A stretch of DNA of 43,307 nucleotides, taken from contig JAFQHZ010000022.1 in assembly GCA_017415185.1 (NCBI GenBank), positions 1-43,307 on the forward strand, given 5' to 3'. The notes under the pieces were generated by a model. The model saw only the letters and a program-made list of their open reading frames with translations, was not told the origin of the DNA and searched no databases. Position 1 is the first letter of the stretch. Each line of letters begins with the position of its first letter. This DNA is from Candidatus Gastranaerophilales bacterium. GTDB taxonomy: Bacteria > Cyanobacteriota > Vampirovibrionia > Gastranaerophilales > Gastranaerophilaceae. This document shows positions 32,517-41,327 of the stretch, one piece after another. The position numbers and the translations under genes were made by a program.

Positions 32517-32996
32517 ATGAAAATTAAAGTTAAAACACTTCAAGATACTAAAAATTTGGCAAAAGTTTTCGCTCAATGTTTAGACAAAAATGGTTTATTT
32601 GTTACTTTAACAGGCGACATTGGCGCAGGCAAAACCCAATTTGTGCGATATGTTTTAGAATATTTAAACGTTTGCGAAAAAATAACAAGCCCAAGTTTTG
32701 TGATTTTGAATGAATATAAATCTTCTCTTTGTCCAATATATCACTTTGATTTATATCGACTTGAACAAAAAGGCTTAAAATCAATTGTTTCTGAGCTTAG
32801 AGAATATTCAAAGCAAGGAAAATTAACTTTCATTGAATGGGCTGAGTTTGGCTTGAACGAAATTCCTGATAATGCTTTAAATATTAATGTTGAATATGAT
32901 GAAGAAGATTTAGATATAAGATATTTTGTTTTTGAATCAAAAAACCAAGCAAATAATGATTTTATTGAAAAGTTGTCTAAGGGAATTAATGAATGA
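32517..32996 (+). CDS. tsaE: tRNA t6A biosynthesis ATPase TsaE
   Basis: 159 residues. Walker A GDIGAGKT (33-40), then SPSFVILNEYKS, the HFDLYRL motif and FIEWAEFG, all hallmarks of TsaE. It drives the TsaB-TsaD complex that makes threonylcarbamoyladenosine at position 37 of ANN-decoding tRNAs. Its stop overlaps the tsaB start by four bases. TAATAT lies six bases before the ATG, hinting at a leaderless start, but no good -35 is seen. Confidence 0.95.
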   Translation: MKIKVKTLQDTKNLAKVFAQCLDKNGLFVTLTGDIGAGKTQFVRYVLEYLNVCEKITSPSFVILNEYKSSLCPIYHFDLYRLEQKGLKSIVSELREYSKQGKLTFIEWAEFGLNEIPDNALNINVEYDEEDLDIRYFVFESKNQANNDFIEKLSKGINE

Positions 32997-33601
32997 ATAT
33001 TTTAGCAATATGCTCAGCATTAAATAATTCATATTTAGCTATTAAATATAATGATAAATTATTTGATGAAATAATCTTTAGTGATGAAAATTATCATAGC
33101 TTATATTTAATTTCAAAAATTAAAGAGCTTTGCGAATCAAATTCTATTGATTTAAAAAAGCTTGATGCAATAACTGTTAATTGCGGACCCGGTAGTTTTA
33201 CAGGAATTCGTGTTGCAATGAGTGTTGCTAAAGTTATGGCGGGCGAATTAAATCTTCCTTTGATTGGGCTTAATACCGCTGAAATTTTATTAAATGCTTT
33301 TGATAAAGAGATTCTTTTGATGGATGCAAGACGTGATATGTTTTTTGTTGGAACAAAAGAAAATATCGAATTAATTTTTAAAGACAAAATTCAAGATAAA
33401 ATTAAAAATAAAACTTTATTGTGCGACAAAAATTCTTCAAAAATTTTCCCTGATTCAATTTGTTTTGAAGACGAAAACAAAAAACTTGGCGAAATTATGA
33501 TTAAGCTTGCGCTTGAAAAATATAATAATAGTCAAGATAAAAATGAATTTAATTATTTAAAACTTGAAGCGAATTATATACAAACTCCGCCTGTATTTTA
33601 A
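32993..33601 (+). CDS. tsaB: tRNA t6A biosynthesis protein TsaB
   Basis: 202 residues. ASKHA-fold inactive homologue of TsaD: MNILAICSALNNSYLAI, a helix with NYHSLYLISKIKEL, then TVNCGPGSFTGIRVAMSVAK, the signature segment, and LMDARRDMFFVG. It forms the scaffold for TsaD and TsaE in t6A synthesis. Coupled to tsaE by ATGA overlap; no rimI or tsaD follows. The last gene before the ribosomal protein cluster. Confidence 0.93.
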   Translation: MNILAICSALNNSYLAIKYNDKLFDEIIFSDENYHSLYLISKIKELCESNSIDLKKLDAITVNCGPGSFTGIRVAMSVAKVMAGELNLPLIGLNTAEILLNAFDKEILLMDARRDMFFVGTKENIELIFKDKIQDKIKNKTLLCDKNSSKIFPDSICFEDENKKLGEIMIKLALEKYNNSQDKNEFNYLKLEANYIQTPPVF

Positions 33602-33668
33602 TGCGCAAATTTTTTCTTTTACCATTTTTAAAGATATGTAAACAAAATTAAAATAATACCAAAAAAAC

Positions 33669-33695
33669 TTGTTGACGAGCGATTTTGTTTATAAT
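33669..33695 (+). promoter_or_regulatory. Promoter of the S10 ribosomal operon
   Basis: TATAAT at 33690-33695 with TTGTTG (33669-33674) 15 bases before it; TTGACG overlaps but is too close. A dyad GTATT-AG-AATAC follows in the leader at about 33712. Confidence 0.5.
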
Positions 33696-33746
33696 ACGCT
33701 ATGATATGCACGTATTAGAATACTTAGAAAAGGTAATAAACGTAAA

Positions 33747-34064
33747 ATGAGCACTACAAAAAGACAAAGAATTAGAGTTTGCTTAAAAGCATACGATCAT
33801 CAATTGATCGATAGTTCTGCTCTTAAAATTGTAGAAACTGGTAAAAGAACTGGTGCAACTGTTGCTGGTCCTATCCCAATGCCTACAAAACGTAGAGTTT
33901 ATTGTGTTCTTCGTTCACCTCACGTTGACAAAAAATCTCGTGAACACTTTGAAATGAGAACTCATAAAAGAATCATCGACATTTATGATCCAACTCAACA
34001 AACTACTGAAGAATTATCTAGAATGGATCTTCCTTCAGGCGTAGATATCGAAGTAAAACTGTAA
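33747..34064 (+). CDS. rpsJ: Small ribosomal subunit protein S10
   Basis: 105 residues. Recognised by [65 protein letters not shown] and the IDIYDPT end. A component of the 30S head (and of NusB-S10 antitermination in other bacteria). First gene of the cluster, separated from rplC by a 143-base spacer that contains a hairpin. Confidence 0.98.
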   Translation: MSTTKRQRIRVCLKAYDHQLIDSSALKIVETGKRTGATVAGPIPMPTKRRVYCVLRSPHVDKKSREHFEMRTHKRIIDIYDPTQQTTEELSRMDLPSGVDIEVKL

Positions 34065-34120
34065 GATATCTCATCACTCAGACACATGACAATTGAATAT
34101 TAATGTGATCTATTTAGAAA

Positions 34121-34148
34121 GGCAGAGTTTGCTAAAACAAACAAAGCC
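34121..34148 (+). promoter_or_regulatory. Hairpin in the rpsJ-rplC spacer
   Basis: GGC-AGA-GTTTG-CTAAAA-CAAAC-AAA-GCC: two stems around a symmetric internal loop. It lies in a long spacer between genes that usually sit close together. Possibly a site for translational control or RNA processing. Confidence 0.4.
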
Positions 34149-34207
34149 AGTAAGTACAAACAAGAGAAACACTTTAACAAGTAGCTCTCACAACAGAAAG
34201 GTTTAAC

Positions 34208-34846
34208 ATGACATTAGGTGTTATTGGAACAAAACTTGGAATGACACAAATATATGACGAAACAGGGTTGTGTATCCCTGTTACCGTTGTTGCTGTTGAA
34301 AAAGCTGTTGTAACTCAAGTAAAAACTAAAGAAACTGATGGCTATGAAGCTATTCAAGTTGGCGTAGTTTCTGCTAAAGAAAAACACTTAACAAAAGCAC
34401 AAATTGGTCATTTTAAGAAAAACAACTTAGAAAACTTCAGACATTTACAAGAATTCAGAGTTGAAGACGCTTCTAAATTTGAAGTTGGTCAAACAATCTC
34501 TTTAGAAGAAGTTCTTGCTAATGTTCAAAAAGTTGACGTTACAGGACGTTCAATCGGTAAAGGTTTCCAAGGTACTGTTAAAAGACACAACTTCTCTAGA
34601 GGACCAATGGGTCACGGCTCTAAAAACCATAGAGCACCTGGTTCAATCGGTGCTGGTACAACTCCAAGCCGTGTTGTAAAAGGTAAGAGAATGGCTGGAA
34701 ACATGGGTAACGAAAAAGTTACAGTTACAAAATTAACTGTTGCTAAAGTTATCGCTGACAAAAACTTATTGCTAATTAAAGGTGCTATTCCTGGTCCTGA
34801 AGGCAAATTAGTTACTGTAAAACCAACTAGGACTAAATGGAATTAG
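34208..34846 (+). CDS. rplC: Large ribosomal subunit protein L3
   Basis: 212 residues. GVIGTKLGMTQIYDETG at the start and the loop reaching the peptidyl transferase centre, FQGTVKRHNFSRGPMGHGSK and RAPGSIG, followed by KGKRMAGNMGNEKVTV. GAAAGG lies before the ATG. Nine bases separate it from rplD. Confidence 0.98.
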   Translation: MTLGVIGTKLGMTQIYDETGLCIPVTVVAVEKAVVTQVKTKETDGYEAIQVGVVSAKEKHLTKAQIGHFKKNNLENFRHLQEFRVEDASKFEVGQTISLEEVLANVQKVDVTGRSIGKGFQGTVKRHNFSRGPMGHGSKNHRAPGSIGAGTTPSRVVKGKRMAGNMGNEKVTVTKLTVAKVIADKNLLLIKGAIPGPEGKLVTVKPTRTKWN

Positions 34847-34855
34847 AGGTGCGCA

Positions 34856-35500
34856 ATGACTATCGAAAATAAAACAATCAAAATTTTATCAACTCAAGGT
34901 TCTGAATTAGGTCAAATGAACTTAGAAGGTTCAGTGTTTGGCGTTGAACCAAATATGCACGTTATGTACTTAGCTCTTAAAAGACAATTGAACAATGCTC
35001 GTGCAGGTTTAGCTTGTGCGAAAACTAGAGCTGAAGTATCTGGCGGCGGCAAAAAACCTTGGAAACAAAAAGGTACTGGTAGAGCTAGAGCTGGTTCATT
35101 AAGAAGCCCATTATTCAGAGGTGGCGGCGTTATTTTTGGACCAAAACCAAGAAGCTATGAAACTGCTCTTCCACAAAAAGCTAGAAAATTGGCTTTAAAA
35201 TCTGCATTATCTGCAAAACTTGAAATCATGACAGTAGTTAAAGATTTTTCTGAAATTACAGAACCAAAAACTAAAGTTATGGTTAAAGCTTTAGCGGATT
35301 TAAAAGCAGAAGGTAAAGTATTAATTATCGCTGATTTATCTGCTGAAGAAAACAAAAATCTTGTTTTAGCAGCAAGAAACATTCCAAGCGTTAAATTATT
35401 ATTACCATCAAACTTGAACGTAAAAGATTTAGTTGAAGCAGATACAATTATTGCAACTGAAGCTGCAATCAACTCAATCACTGAAAGGTTGGCAAAATAA
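34856..35500 (+). CDS. rplD: Large ribosomal subunit protein L4
   Basis: 214 residues. The extended loop that lines the exit tunnel is clear: TRAEVSGGGKKPWKQKGTGRARAG then SPLFRGGGVIFGPKPR. In E. coli L4 also represses its own operon; whether it does here is unknown. Its stop codon shares one base with the rplW start. Confidence 0.98.
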   Translation: MTIENKTIKILSTQGSELGQMNLEGSVFGVEPNMHVMYLALKRQLNNARAGLACAKTRAEVSGGGKKPWKQKGTGRARAGSLRSPLFRGGGVIFGPKPRSYETALPQKARKLALKSALSAKLEIMTVVKDFSEITEPKTKVMVKALADLKAEGKVLIIADLSAEENKNLVLAARNIPSVKLLLPSNLNVKDLVEADTIIATEAAINSITERLAK

Positions 35501-35808
35501 TGACAAATACAAATACCAACAAAGAAAGACTATATGACGTTATTAAAGGTGCTATCATCACTGAAAAATCAATGATGGCAACTGTAAATAATACATACAC
35601 TTTTGAAGTAAAAAAAGATGCTACAAAAGTTGAAATTGCACAAGCTATTGAATTAGCTTATCCAAACCGCAAAGTTAAGAAAGTTAGAACGGTTTATATG
35701 CCTTCTCATCAAAAAAGAATGGGCATGAAATTTGGTAGAACTCAATCAGGAAAGAAAGCTATTGTTACAATAGTTGGCGATCCTATCGAAGAATTGACAG
35801 GAGTATAA
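35500..35808 (+). CDS. rplW: Large ribosomal subunit protein L23
   Basis: 102 residues. [15 protein letters not shown] near the start, [19 protein letters not shown], and the basic loop with [19 protein letters not shown] docking site for trigger factor and SRP at the tunnel exit. The Thr/Asn-rich first ten residues are a small extension. Confidence 0.97.
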   Translation: MTNTNTNKERLYDVIKGAIITEKSMMATVNNTYTFEVKKDATKVEIAQAIELAYPNRKVKKVRTVYMPSHQKRMGMKFGRTQSGKKAIVTIVGDPIEELTGV

Positions 35809-35812
35809 GATT

Positions 35813-36640
35813 ATGGCAACTAGAAAAATTAATCCAACATCCCCTGGTCAACGTGGTATGACAAGACCAGACTACGCTGAAATTACAACTTCTACTCCTG
35901 AAAAATCTTTAGTTAAATCTTTAACTAAAACAGGCGGAAGAAATAATACAGGTAGAATCACAACTCGTCACATTGGTGGCGGACACAAAAGAGCATACCG
36001 TGTTATCGATTTCAAAAGAGATAAAATGGGCGTACCTGGTACAATCATGACTATCGAATACGATCCAAACAGAAACGTTAGAATCTGTTTAGTAAATTAT
36101 GCTGATGGCGAAAAAAGATACATTCTTTGCCCAGAAGGCATTAACGTAGGCGATAAAGTTGTTTCAGGTCCAGAAGCTGAAATCGCAACTGGTAATGCAT
36201 TGCCTTTAGATTGCATTCCTCTTGGTGCATTGGTTCATAATATTGAACTAAGACCAGGTAGAGGCGGTAAAATGGCTAGAAGTGCTGGTAATTCAGCTCA
36301 AGTAATGGCTAAAGAAGGTAACTATGTTACATTAAAACTTCCATCTTCAGAAATGAGAATGGTAAGAAAAGATTGTTACGCAACAATCGGTGTTTTAGGT
36401 AACTCTGAATACAAAAACTTATCAACTGGTAAAGCAGGTAGAACTAGATACTTAGGTATCAAACCAACTGTTCGTGGTGTTACTATGAACCCTGTTGATC
36501 ACCCACACGGTGGTGGTGAAGGTAAAACTGGTCCTGGTGGAAATCCAAAAACTCCATGGGGTAAACCAGCTCTTGGTTACAAAACTCGTAACAAGAAAAA
36601 AGCCTCTAGCAAGTTGATAGTAAGAAGAAGAAAAAAATAG
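35813..36640 (+). CDS. rplB: Large ribosomal subunit protein L2
   Basis: 275 residues, full length. [50 protein letters not shown], and the [13 protein letters not shown] segment near the peptidyl transferase centre. The C-terminus is basic ([15 protein letters not shown]). Four bases after rplW. Confidence 0.99.
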   Translation: MATRKINPTSPGQRGMTRPDYAEITTSTPEKSLVKSLTKTGGRNNTGRITTRHIGGGHKRAYRVIDFKRDKMGVPGTIMTIEYDPNRNVRICLVNYADGEKRYILCPEGINVGDKVVSGPEAEIATGNALPLDCIPLGALVHNIELRPGRGGKMARSAGNSAQVMAKEGNYVTLKLPSSEMRMVRKDCYATIGVLGNSEYKNLSTGKAGRTRYLGIKPTVRGVTMNPVDHPHGGGEGKTGPGGNPKTPWGKPALGYKTRNKKKASSKLIVRRRKK

Positions 36641-36654
36641 GAGAACATAAATAG

Positions 36655-36933
36655 ATGGCTCGTTCATTAAAAAAAGGTCCATACATCCATCCATCTTTAG
36701 AGAAAAAAGTTGCGATGATGAATGAAAAAAACGAAAAGAAAGTTATTAAAACTTGGTCAAGAGCTTCTATGATTGTGCCTGACATGCTTGGTCACACAAT
36801 TGCAGTTCACAATGGTAAAACTCATGTGCCAGTTTATGTTACTGAACAAATGGTTGGTCATAAATTAGGTGAATTTGCACTAACAAGAACTTACAGAGGC
36901 CATGCCGCTGATAAGACAGCTAAGAAGAAATAA
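36655..36933 (+). CDS. rpsS: Small ribosomal subunit protein S19
   Basis: 92 residues. [42 protein letters not shown] and [16 protein letters not shown] are diagnostic. It sits in the 30S head next to S13. Tightly spaced between rplB and rplV. Confidence 0.98.
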   Translation: MARSLKKGPYIHPSLEKKVAMMNEKNEKKVIKTWSRASMIVPDMLGHTIAVHNGKTHVPVYVTEQMVGHKLGEFALTRTYRGHAADKTAKKK

Positions 36934-36949
36934 CTAAGGAAATAGAAAA

Positions 36950-37285
36950 ATGCAAGAAGCTATATCAAAACAAACAGATATTAAAATGACGGCTAGAAAG
37001 ATTCGCAGAGTAATCAATCTAATCCGTGGTAAAAAGGCGACTGAAGCACAAAGAATGCTTAAATTTATGCCTTACTTTGCAGCTAGAATAGTTGAGAAAA
37101 ACTTAAACGCTGCTATCGCTAATGCATCAGAAAAATTTGGTGCAACAGCAGACGTTCTTAAAGTTTCTGAAATTTTTGCTGACGAAGCTCCAACTTACAG
37201 AAGAGTTAGACCAAGAGCTCAAGGCAGAATGTATAAGAGATTAAAAAGAACATCTCATTTGACAGTAAAAGTGGCGAAAGACTAG
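36950..37285 (+). CDS. rplV: Large ribosomal subunit protein L22
   Basis: 111 residues. TARKIRRVINLIRGKKATEA, then the tunnel hairpin region ending RRVRPRAQGRMYKRLKRTSHLTV. AAGG lies before the ATG and nine bases separate it from rpsC. Confidence 0.98.
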   Translation: MQEAISKQTDIKMTARKIRRVINLIRGKKATEAQRMLKFMPYFAARIVEKNLNAAIANASEKFGATADVLKVSEIFADEAPTYRRVRPRAQGRMYKRLKRTSHLTVKVAKD

Positions 37286-37294
37286 GAGAAAGAC

Positions 37295-38038
37295 ATGGGA
37301 CAAAAAACACATCCAACCGGATTTAGAGTAGGTATTATTGAACCATGGGTTTCTACATGGTTCGCTAAAAAAGGGCAATATGCTTTAAACATCGCTCAAG
37401 ATGCTGTAATTAGAAAATTCATCAAGAAAAAACTATATACAGCTGGTGTTTCAAGAATTAATATTGCTAGAAAAGCTAATAACGTTAATATTACAGTAGT
37501 TACTGCGAAACCTGGTATCGTTGTAGGTCGTGGCGGTCAAGGAATCGACGAATTAAGAGCTGCTGTTCAAAAATTAATCAAAACAAATACTGTTACAATC
37601 GACGTTGTAGAAGTTGCAAGAATTGATGTTGACGCTCAATTAGTTGCTGAAAACATTGCTCTTCAATTAGAAAAACGTATTGCTTTCAGACGTGCTATGA
37701 AACAAGCTATGCAAAGAACAATGCGTGCTGGCGTTCAAGGTATCAAAGTTATGGTATCTGGTCGTTTAGGCGGTGCTGAAATTGCTCGTAGCGAATGGGC
37801 TAAAGAAGGTAGAATTCCTCTACAAACTTTAAGAGCTGACGTTCAATACGGTTTTGCTGAAGCTGATACAGTAATGGGTAAAATCGGCGTAAAAGTTTGG
37901 GTTTGCAAAGGCGAATTGCTTCCAGGCGAAAAAGCTGATCAAAACATTAAAATTAAAAAACCAGCTTCAAAAGAAAACGCTCGTTTTCAAAGACGTCCAA
38001 AACGCTCAGAACAACCACAAGAAGCTGAGCAAGCATAA
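37295..38038 (+). CDS. rpsC: Small ribosomal subunit protein S3
   Basis: 247 residues. N-terminal GQKTHPTGFRVGII, KH domain with VVGRGGQGIDEL (GxxG loop), and the C-terminal VSGRLGGAEIARSEWAKEGRIPLQTLRADVQYG. The C-terminal tail of about 25 residues is charged and Gln/Glu-rich, a modest extension. Part of the mRNA entry channel. Confidence 0.98.
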   Translation: MGQKTHPTGFRVGIIEPWVSTWFAKKGQYALNIAQDAVIRKFIKKKLYTAGVSRINIARKANNVNITVVTAKPGIVVGRGGQGIDELRAAVQKLIKTNTVTIDVVEVARIDVDAQLVAENIALQLEKRIAFRRAMKQAMQRTMRAGVQGIKVMVSGRLGGAEIARSEWAKEGRIPLQTLRADVQYGFAEADTVMGKIGVKVWVCKGELLPGEKADQNIKIKKPASKENARFQRRPKRSEQPQEAEQA

Positions 38039-38067
38039 CTTAGGAAAAAATTAGGAGAAATATAACA

Positions 38068-38472
38068 ATGTTAATGCCTAAAAAGACAAAATTTCGTAAA
38101 AAAATGAAAGGCAACATGAAGGGAACAGAAACAAGAGGTTGCGCTCTTGAATTAGGTCAATACGGCTTACAAGCGCTTGAACCTGCTTGGATTACTTCTA
38201 GACAAATTGAAGCTGCACGTCGTGTTATCACAAGAAAAATCAAACGTGGCGGTGAAGTTTGGATTAAAATATTCCCAGATAAACCAATTACTGCTAAACC
38301 TGCTGAAACTCGTATGGGTAAAGGTAAAGGTAACCCAGAATATTGGGTAGCGGTTGTTAAACCGGGCAGAGTTTTATTTGAAGTAGCTTTTGAAAATAGA
38401 AATGAAGCCGTTGAAGCTTTAGAACTAGCTGCTCAAAAATTGCCTATCAAATTAAGAGTAATAGAAAAGTAG
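38068..38472 (+). CDS. rplP: Large ribosomal subunit protein L16
   Basis: 134 residues. [15 protein letters not shown] start, [26 protein letters not shown], and [23 protein letters not shown] near the tRNA-binding region. TTAGGAG lies upstream. Confidence 0.98.
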   Translation: MLMPKKTKFRKKMKGNMKGTETRGCALELGQYGLQALEPAWITSRQIEAARRVITRKIKRGGEVWIKIFPDKPITAKPAETRMGKGKGNPEYWVAVVKPGRVLFEVAFENRNEAVEALELAAQKLPIKLRVIEK

Positions 38473-38481
38473 GTAGACAAA

Positions 38482-38679
38482 ATGAAACTTCAAGAAATAA
38501 AAGATAAATCAATTGACGAACTTAAGGAATTAATTCTTGAATCAAAAAAAGAATTGTTCACTTTAAGAATGGGTCATAATAAATTAAAACAGCTTGAAAA
38601 TACTGCTTCAATTAAAAATACTAAAAAATTAATTGCTAGAGCAAAAACTGTTTTAAGACAAAAAGAGCTACAAGCGTAA
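38482..38679 (+). CDS. rpmC: Large ribosomal subunit protein L29
   Basis: 65 residues, two helices: EIKDKSIDELKELILESKKELFTLRMGHNKLKQLEN followed by the IKNTKKLIARAKTVLRQ helix. At the tunnel exit beside L23. Standard position between rplP and rpsQ. Confidence 0.96.
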   Translation: MKLQEIKDKSIDELKELILESKKELFTLRMGHNKLKQLENTASIKNTKKLIARAKTVLRQKELQA

Positions 38680-38691
38680 GGAAAAAACGAA

Positions 38692-38937
38692 ATGCCTAAA
38701 AAAGTAAAACAAGGAACAGTAGTGAGCGATAAGATGGAAAAAGCAATTGTAGTTCAAGTTGCTGAAAAGAAAGCTCACAAAAAATACAAAAAAACAATGA
38801 CATTCACAAAGAACTTCAAAGTTCGTGATATGGAAAATCAATGCCACGTTGGTGACGTTGTTACAATTGTTGAATCTAAACCACTATCTGGTTCTATCAG
38901 ATGGACATTAGATAAAGTTGTAAGCGTTGCTCAGTAG
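38692..38937 (+). CDS. rpsQ: Small ribosomal subunit protein S17
   Basis: 81 residues. GTVVSDKMEKAIVVQVAEKK, YKKTMTFTKNFKVRDMEN and the DVVTIVESKPLSGSIRWTLDKVV OB-fold end. Binds 16S rRNA in the 30S body. Confidence 0.97.
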   Translation: MPKKVKQGTVVSDKMEKAIVVQVAEKKAHKKYKKTMTFTKNFKVRDMENQCHVGDVVTIVESKPLSGSIRWTLDKVVSVAQ

Positions 38938-38960
38938 TTAAAGAAATAAGGTAACAAGAT

Positions 38961-39329
38961 ATGATACAACAAGAAACAAGATTACAAGTTGCTGATAATA
39001 CAGGTGCAAAAGAACTTCTTTGCATTCGTGTTATGGGTTCTGGTAATAAAAAATATGCTAGCGTTGGTGACGTAATCGTTGCTACCGTTAAAGATGCAAC
39101 TCCAAATATGGCAGTTAAAAAATCTGACGTTGTTTCTGCTGTTGTTGTTAGAACAAAAGCTGACATTAAACGTAACGATGGATCAGTTATTCGTTTCGAC
39201 GACAATGCTGCAGTAATTATCAACAAAGACGGAGCTCCAAAAGGAACTCGTGTATTTGGACCTGTTGCTCGTGAATTAAGAGAAAAGAATTTCATGAAAA
39301 TCATTTCTCTTGCTCCAGAAGTAATATAA
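38961..39329 (+). CDS. rplN: Large ribosomal subunit protein L14
   Basis: 122 residues, the standard length. [63 protein letters not shown]. Contacts the 30S subunit at a bridge. It would be the first gene of the spc operon in E. coli terms. Confidence 0.98.
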   Translation: MIQQETRLQVADNTGAKELLCIRVMGSGNKKYASVGDVIVATVKDATPNMAVKKSDVVSAVVVRTKADIKRNDGSVIRFDDNAAVIINKDGAPKGTRVFGPVARELREKNFMKIISLAPEVI

Positions 39330-39349
39330 TAAAATAGGAATATAGGAAA

Positions 39350-39685
39350 ATGGCGAAAACTAACAAAAAACTTCACACAAAAGTAGGTGACCGTGTTATC
39401 GTTGTTTCTGGTAAAGACAAAGGTAAACAAGGAAACGTAAAAGACGTTGACTTAACAAAAGGAACAGTTTTAGTTGACGGTGTGAATGTTGTAACTAAAG
39501 CTCAAAAAGCAAATCCTATGGCTGGCGTTCAAGGCGGTTTGAACAAAGTTGCAAAACCTCTTGATGCTTCAAAGGTTATGGTTTGCTGCCCATCTTGCGA
39601 CAAAGCAACTCGTGTTGCTCATGAAGTAAGAGATGGCAAAAAAGTTCGTGTTTGCAAAAAATGCGGCGAAACAATTGATGTATAG
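39350..39685 (+). CDS. rplX: Large ribosomal subunit protein L24
   Basis: 111 residues. KOW motif KVGDRVIVVSGKDKGKQGNVKDVD, then KAQKANPMAGVQGG. The C-terminus has two Cys pairs (CCPSCDKATR and CKKCGETI), a zinc ribbon present in many bacterial L24 proteins. Followed by a structured 73-base spacer before rplE. Confidence 0.97.
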   Translation: MAKTNKKLHTKVGDRVIVVSGKDKGKQGNVKDVDLTKGTVLVDGVNVVTKAQKANPMAGVQGGLNKVAKPLDASKVMVCCPSCDKATRVAHEVRDGKKVRVCKKCGETIDV

Positions 39686-39686
39686 A

Positions 39687-39735
39687 CCACAATAGTGGGG
39701 CATTGAAATTCGACAGGCGAAAGCAAGAATTTCAA
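39687..39735 (+). promoter_or_regulatory. Two-hairpin element in the rplX-rplE spacer
   Basis: CCAC-AATA-GTGG (39687-39698) is followed by a perfect 9-pair stem TTGAAATTC (39703-39711) with GAATTTCAA (39727-39735). Its loop contains an inner GC-GAAA-GC hairpin with a GNRA tetraloop. It precedes rplE, where S8 binds mRNA in E. coli to repress the spc operon, so a similar role is plausible but unproven. Confidence 0.5.
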
Positions 39736-39758
39736 AGGCTAAGAAAAGGAAAAACGTT

Positions 39759-40313
39759 ATGTCAAAAACAACCGGTAATTTAAAAGACCGTTACAATAAC
39801 GAAGTAAGAGCTAAATTAAAAGAAGAATTTGCTTACAAAAACGACATGCAAATTCCTAAAATGGCTAAAATCGTTTTGAATATGGGTGTTGGTGAAGCAT
39901 CTCATAATTCAAAATTAGCAGAAACAATTGTTAATCAATTAACAAAAATTGCTGGTCAAAAAGCTCTTTCTACTAAAGCTAAAAAATCAATCGCTTCATA
40001 CAAACTAAGAGAAGGCATGCCAGTTGGTGCAATGGTTACTCTTAGGGGTGAGCGAATGTATGATTTCTTCCAAAAATTAGTATGTGTTGTACTTCCTCGT
40101 ATTCGTGACTTCCGTGGTGTTAGCCCAAAAAGTTTCGATGGTCGTGGTAACTACACATTCGGTTTAAAAGAACAATCATTGTTCCCAGAAATCCATTATG
40201 ATGAAGTTGATATTGTAAAAGGTATGAACGTTTCAATTATCACTACTGCTAGAACTGATGATGAAGCAAGAGCTTTATTGAAACACTTGGGAATGCCTTT
40301 TAAAACAAAATAA
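39759..40313 (+). CDS. rplE: Large ribosomal subunit protein L5
   Basis: 184 residues. [83 protein letters not shown] and the [14 protein letters not shown] end. Binds 5S rRNA and contacts P-site tRNA. Start from ATG after AAAAGG, behind the two-hairpin spacer. Confidence 0.98.
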   Translation: MSKTTGNLKDRYNNEVRAKLKEEFAYKNDMQIPKMAKIVLNMGVGEASHNSKLAETIVNQLTKIAGQKALSTKAKKSIASYKLREGMPVGAMVTLRGERMYDFFQKLVCVVLPRIRDFRGVSPKSFDGRGNYTFGLKEQSLFPEIHYDEVDIVKGMNVSIITTARTDDEARALLKHLGMPFKTK

Positions 40314-40337
40314 TAAATATAGGAGAAAACTTTAACA

Positions 40338-40544
40338 ATGGCTAAAAAAGCAATGATAAACAAAGAACAAACAAGACGTGAGCTTGCAGCTAAAGGTAAA
40401 TACCCAGTTGTAAGACTACACAATCGTTGTTCTATCTGCGGCCGTCCTCATGGTTTCCATAGAGATTTCGGTATTTGCAGAATTTGCCTAAGACAAATGG
40501 CACATCGTGGCTTATTACCAGGCGTTACAAAAGCTTCTTGGTAG
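40338..40544 (+). CDS. rpsN: Small ribosomal subunit protein S14, zinc type
   Basis: 68 residues. [38 protein letters not shown] with the C-x-x-C...C-x-x-C zinc site marks the short zinc-binding S14 form. Followed at once by a strong terminator, so the transcript from rpsJ probably ends here, unlike the usual continuation to rpsH. Confidence 0.98.
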   Translation: MAKKAMINKEQTRRELAAKGKYPVVRLHNRCSICGRPHGFHRDFGICRICLRQMAHRGLLPGVTKASW

Positions 40545-40560
40545 TAAGGAAAATTAAATT

Positions 40561-40592
40561 AAAACACTCCCTTTTGTTAGGGAGTGTTTTTG
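40561..40592 (+). terminator. Strong terminator after rpsN
   Basis: AAAACACTCCC (40561-40571), eight-base loop, GGGAGTGTTTT (40580-40590), then T. An 11-pair stem with a good GC core. It splits the spc operon. Confidence 0.9.
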
Positions 40593-40646
40593 TGTTTAAA
40601 ATGTATTATTTTATGTAAATGCACTTTAAAGAAGCTAAAGCTTCTT

Positions 40647-40697
40647 CTTCACTTTTCTCTTTTTATTCATACGCCAATGAAAAAGAGAAAAGTGAAG
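40647..40697. repeat. 18-bp perfect inverted repeat
   Basis: CTTCACTTTTCTCTTTTT (40647-40664) and its exact complement at 40680-40697, with the loop ATTCATACGCCAATG that can pair further through CAT/ATG. One arm is polypyrimidine. Not a classic terminator because no T-run follows. Confidence 0.8.
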
Positions 40698-41100
40698 CGA
40701 AAAGAGAAAACACGGCTTGATTAAATTCTAGGCTTCTTCTTTTTTAAATTTTTATCTACTTAAAAAATAGTCAAGCTTTTGCAATTAAGCTAAACTTATA
40801 CAAAACATGTATATAATTAAACTTTAATTCTGAAACGCAAAACCTCTCCGGTTTTTTAATGTTATGGAAAAAATTTAAAAAAGATGAATTGGATTTTTAT
40901 TTTTAATAAGCGAAAAATTTAATTCCACACAAAAACAAAACCTGAAAGAATTTTGCACGCTATTAAAATATTCTATAGTAACTTAGAAATTATTGTTGAA
41001 GATGTCAAAATTCTTGAATGTTTTGTTCAGGAATTAAATTTTGAAGCGATGTATAAAACTAAGAATTAAGGCAAGCCACGTTTTTCTTTTCTTGGTTACG

Positions 41101-41144
41101 TTCTTTTCTTTTTGCGTGCGGCGCATGAGCCAAAAAGAAAAGAA
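41101..41144. repeat. 14-bp perfect inverted repeat
   Basis: TTCTTTTCTTTTTG (41101-41114) and CAAAAAGAAAAGAA (41131-41144), the loop holding a small GC-rich inner hairpin (GTGC-GGC-GCAT). It resembles the repeat at 40647 in its pyrimidine arm and CG-rich loop. Confidence 0.75.
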
Positions 41145-41149
41145 TGAAC

Positions 41150-41165
41150 TAGGGCTTTAGCCCTA
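41150..41165. repeat. Short hairpin TAGGGCT-TT-AGCCCTA
   Basis: A 7-pair palindrome with a two-base centre just after the second large inverted repeat, perhaps part of the same unit. Confidence 0.6.
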
Positions 41166-41228
41166 AATGAATTTTTGTATAAAATAATACATTTTATACA
41201 AAATAATTTAATATTCCTTAATAAAAAT

Positions 41229-41257
41229 TTGCATAAAAATCATGTTTGAAATACTAT
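41229..41257 (+). promoter_or_regulatory. Promoter of the rpsH-rplF-rplR unit
   Basis: TTGCAT (41229-41234), 17 bases, TACTAT (41252-41257). The RNA would begin near 41264, directly at a hairpin GCACA-ATTG-TGTGC (41265-41278), with a further CTAC...GTAG pairing before the GAAAGG ribosome-binding site. Confidence 0.65.
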
Positions 41258-41327
41258 TAATTTTGCACAATTGTGTGCGTACTTAGCTAAACTACGGGAG
41301 TGATTCTCGCAAGTAGAAAGGAAAATC

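Larger units (their letters stand above)
40593..41228. other. Long non-coding gap inside the spc operon
   Basis: No complete gene is seen. It holds two large inverted repeats (40647-40697 and 41101-41144), a weak terminator-like stem at about 40839-40857 (AAAACC-TCTCC-GGTTTT then T), a 15-codon frame from ATG 40859, a 48-codon open stretch without a proper start (40923-41069) and a hairpin at 41150-41165. The reading frame pieces may be remains of a decayed gene. Confidence 0.6.

Noticed and set aside
40923-41069. Open stretch of 48 codons in the spc gap, preceded by a 15-codon frame from 40859
   Set aside because: No usable start codon or ribosome-binding site and a frame break between the pieces; possibly a decayed gene, not enough to call.
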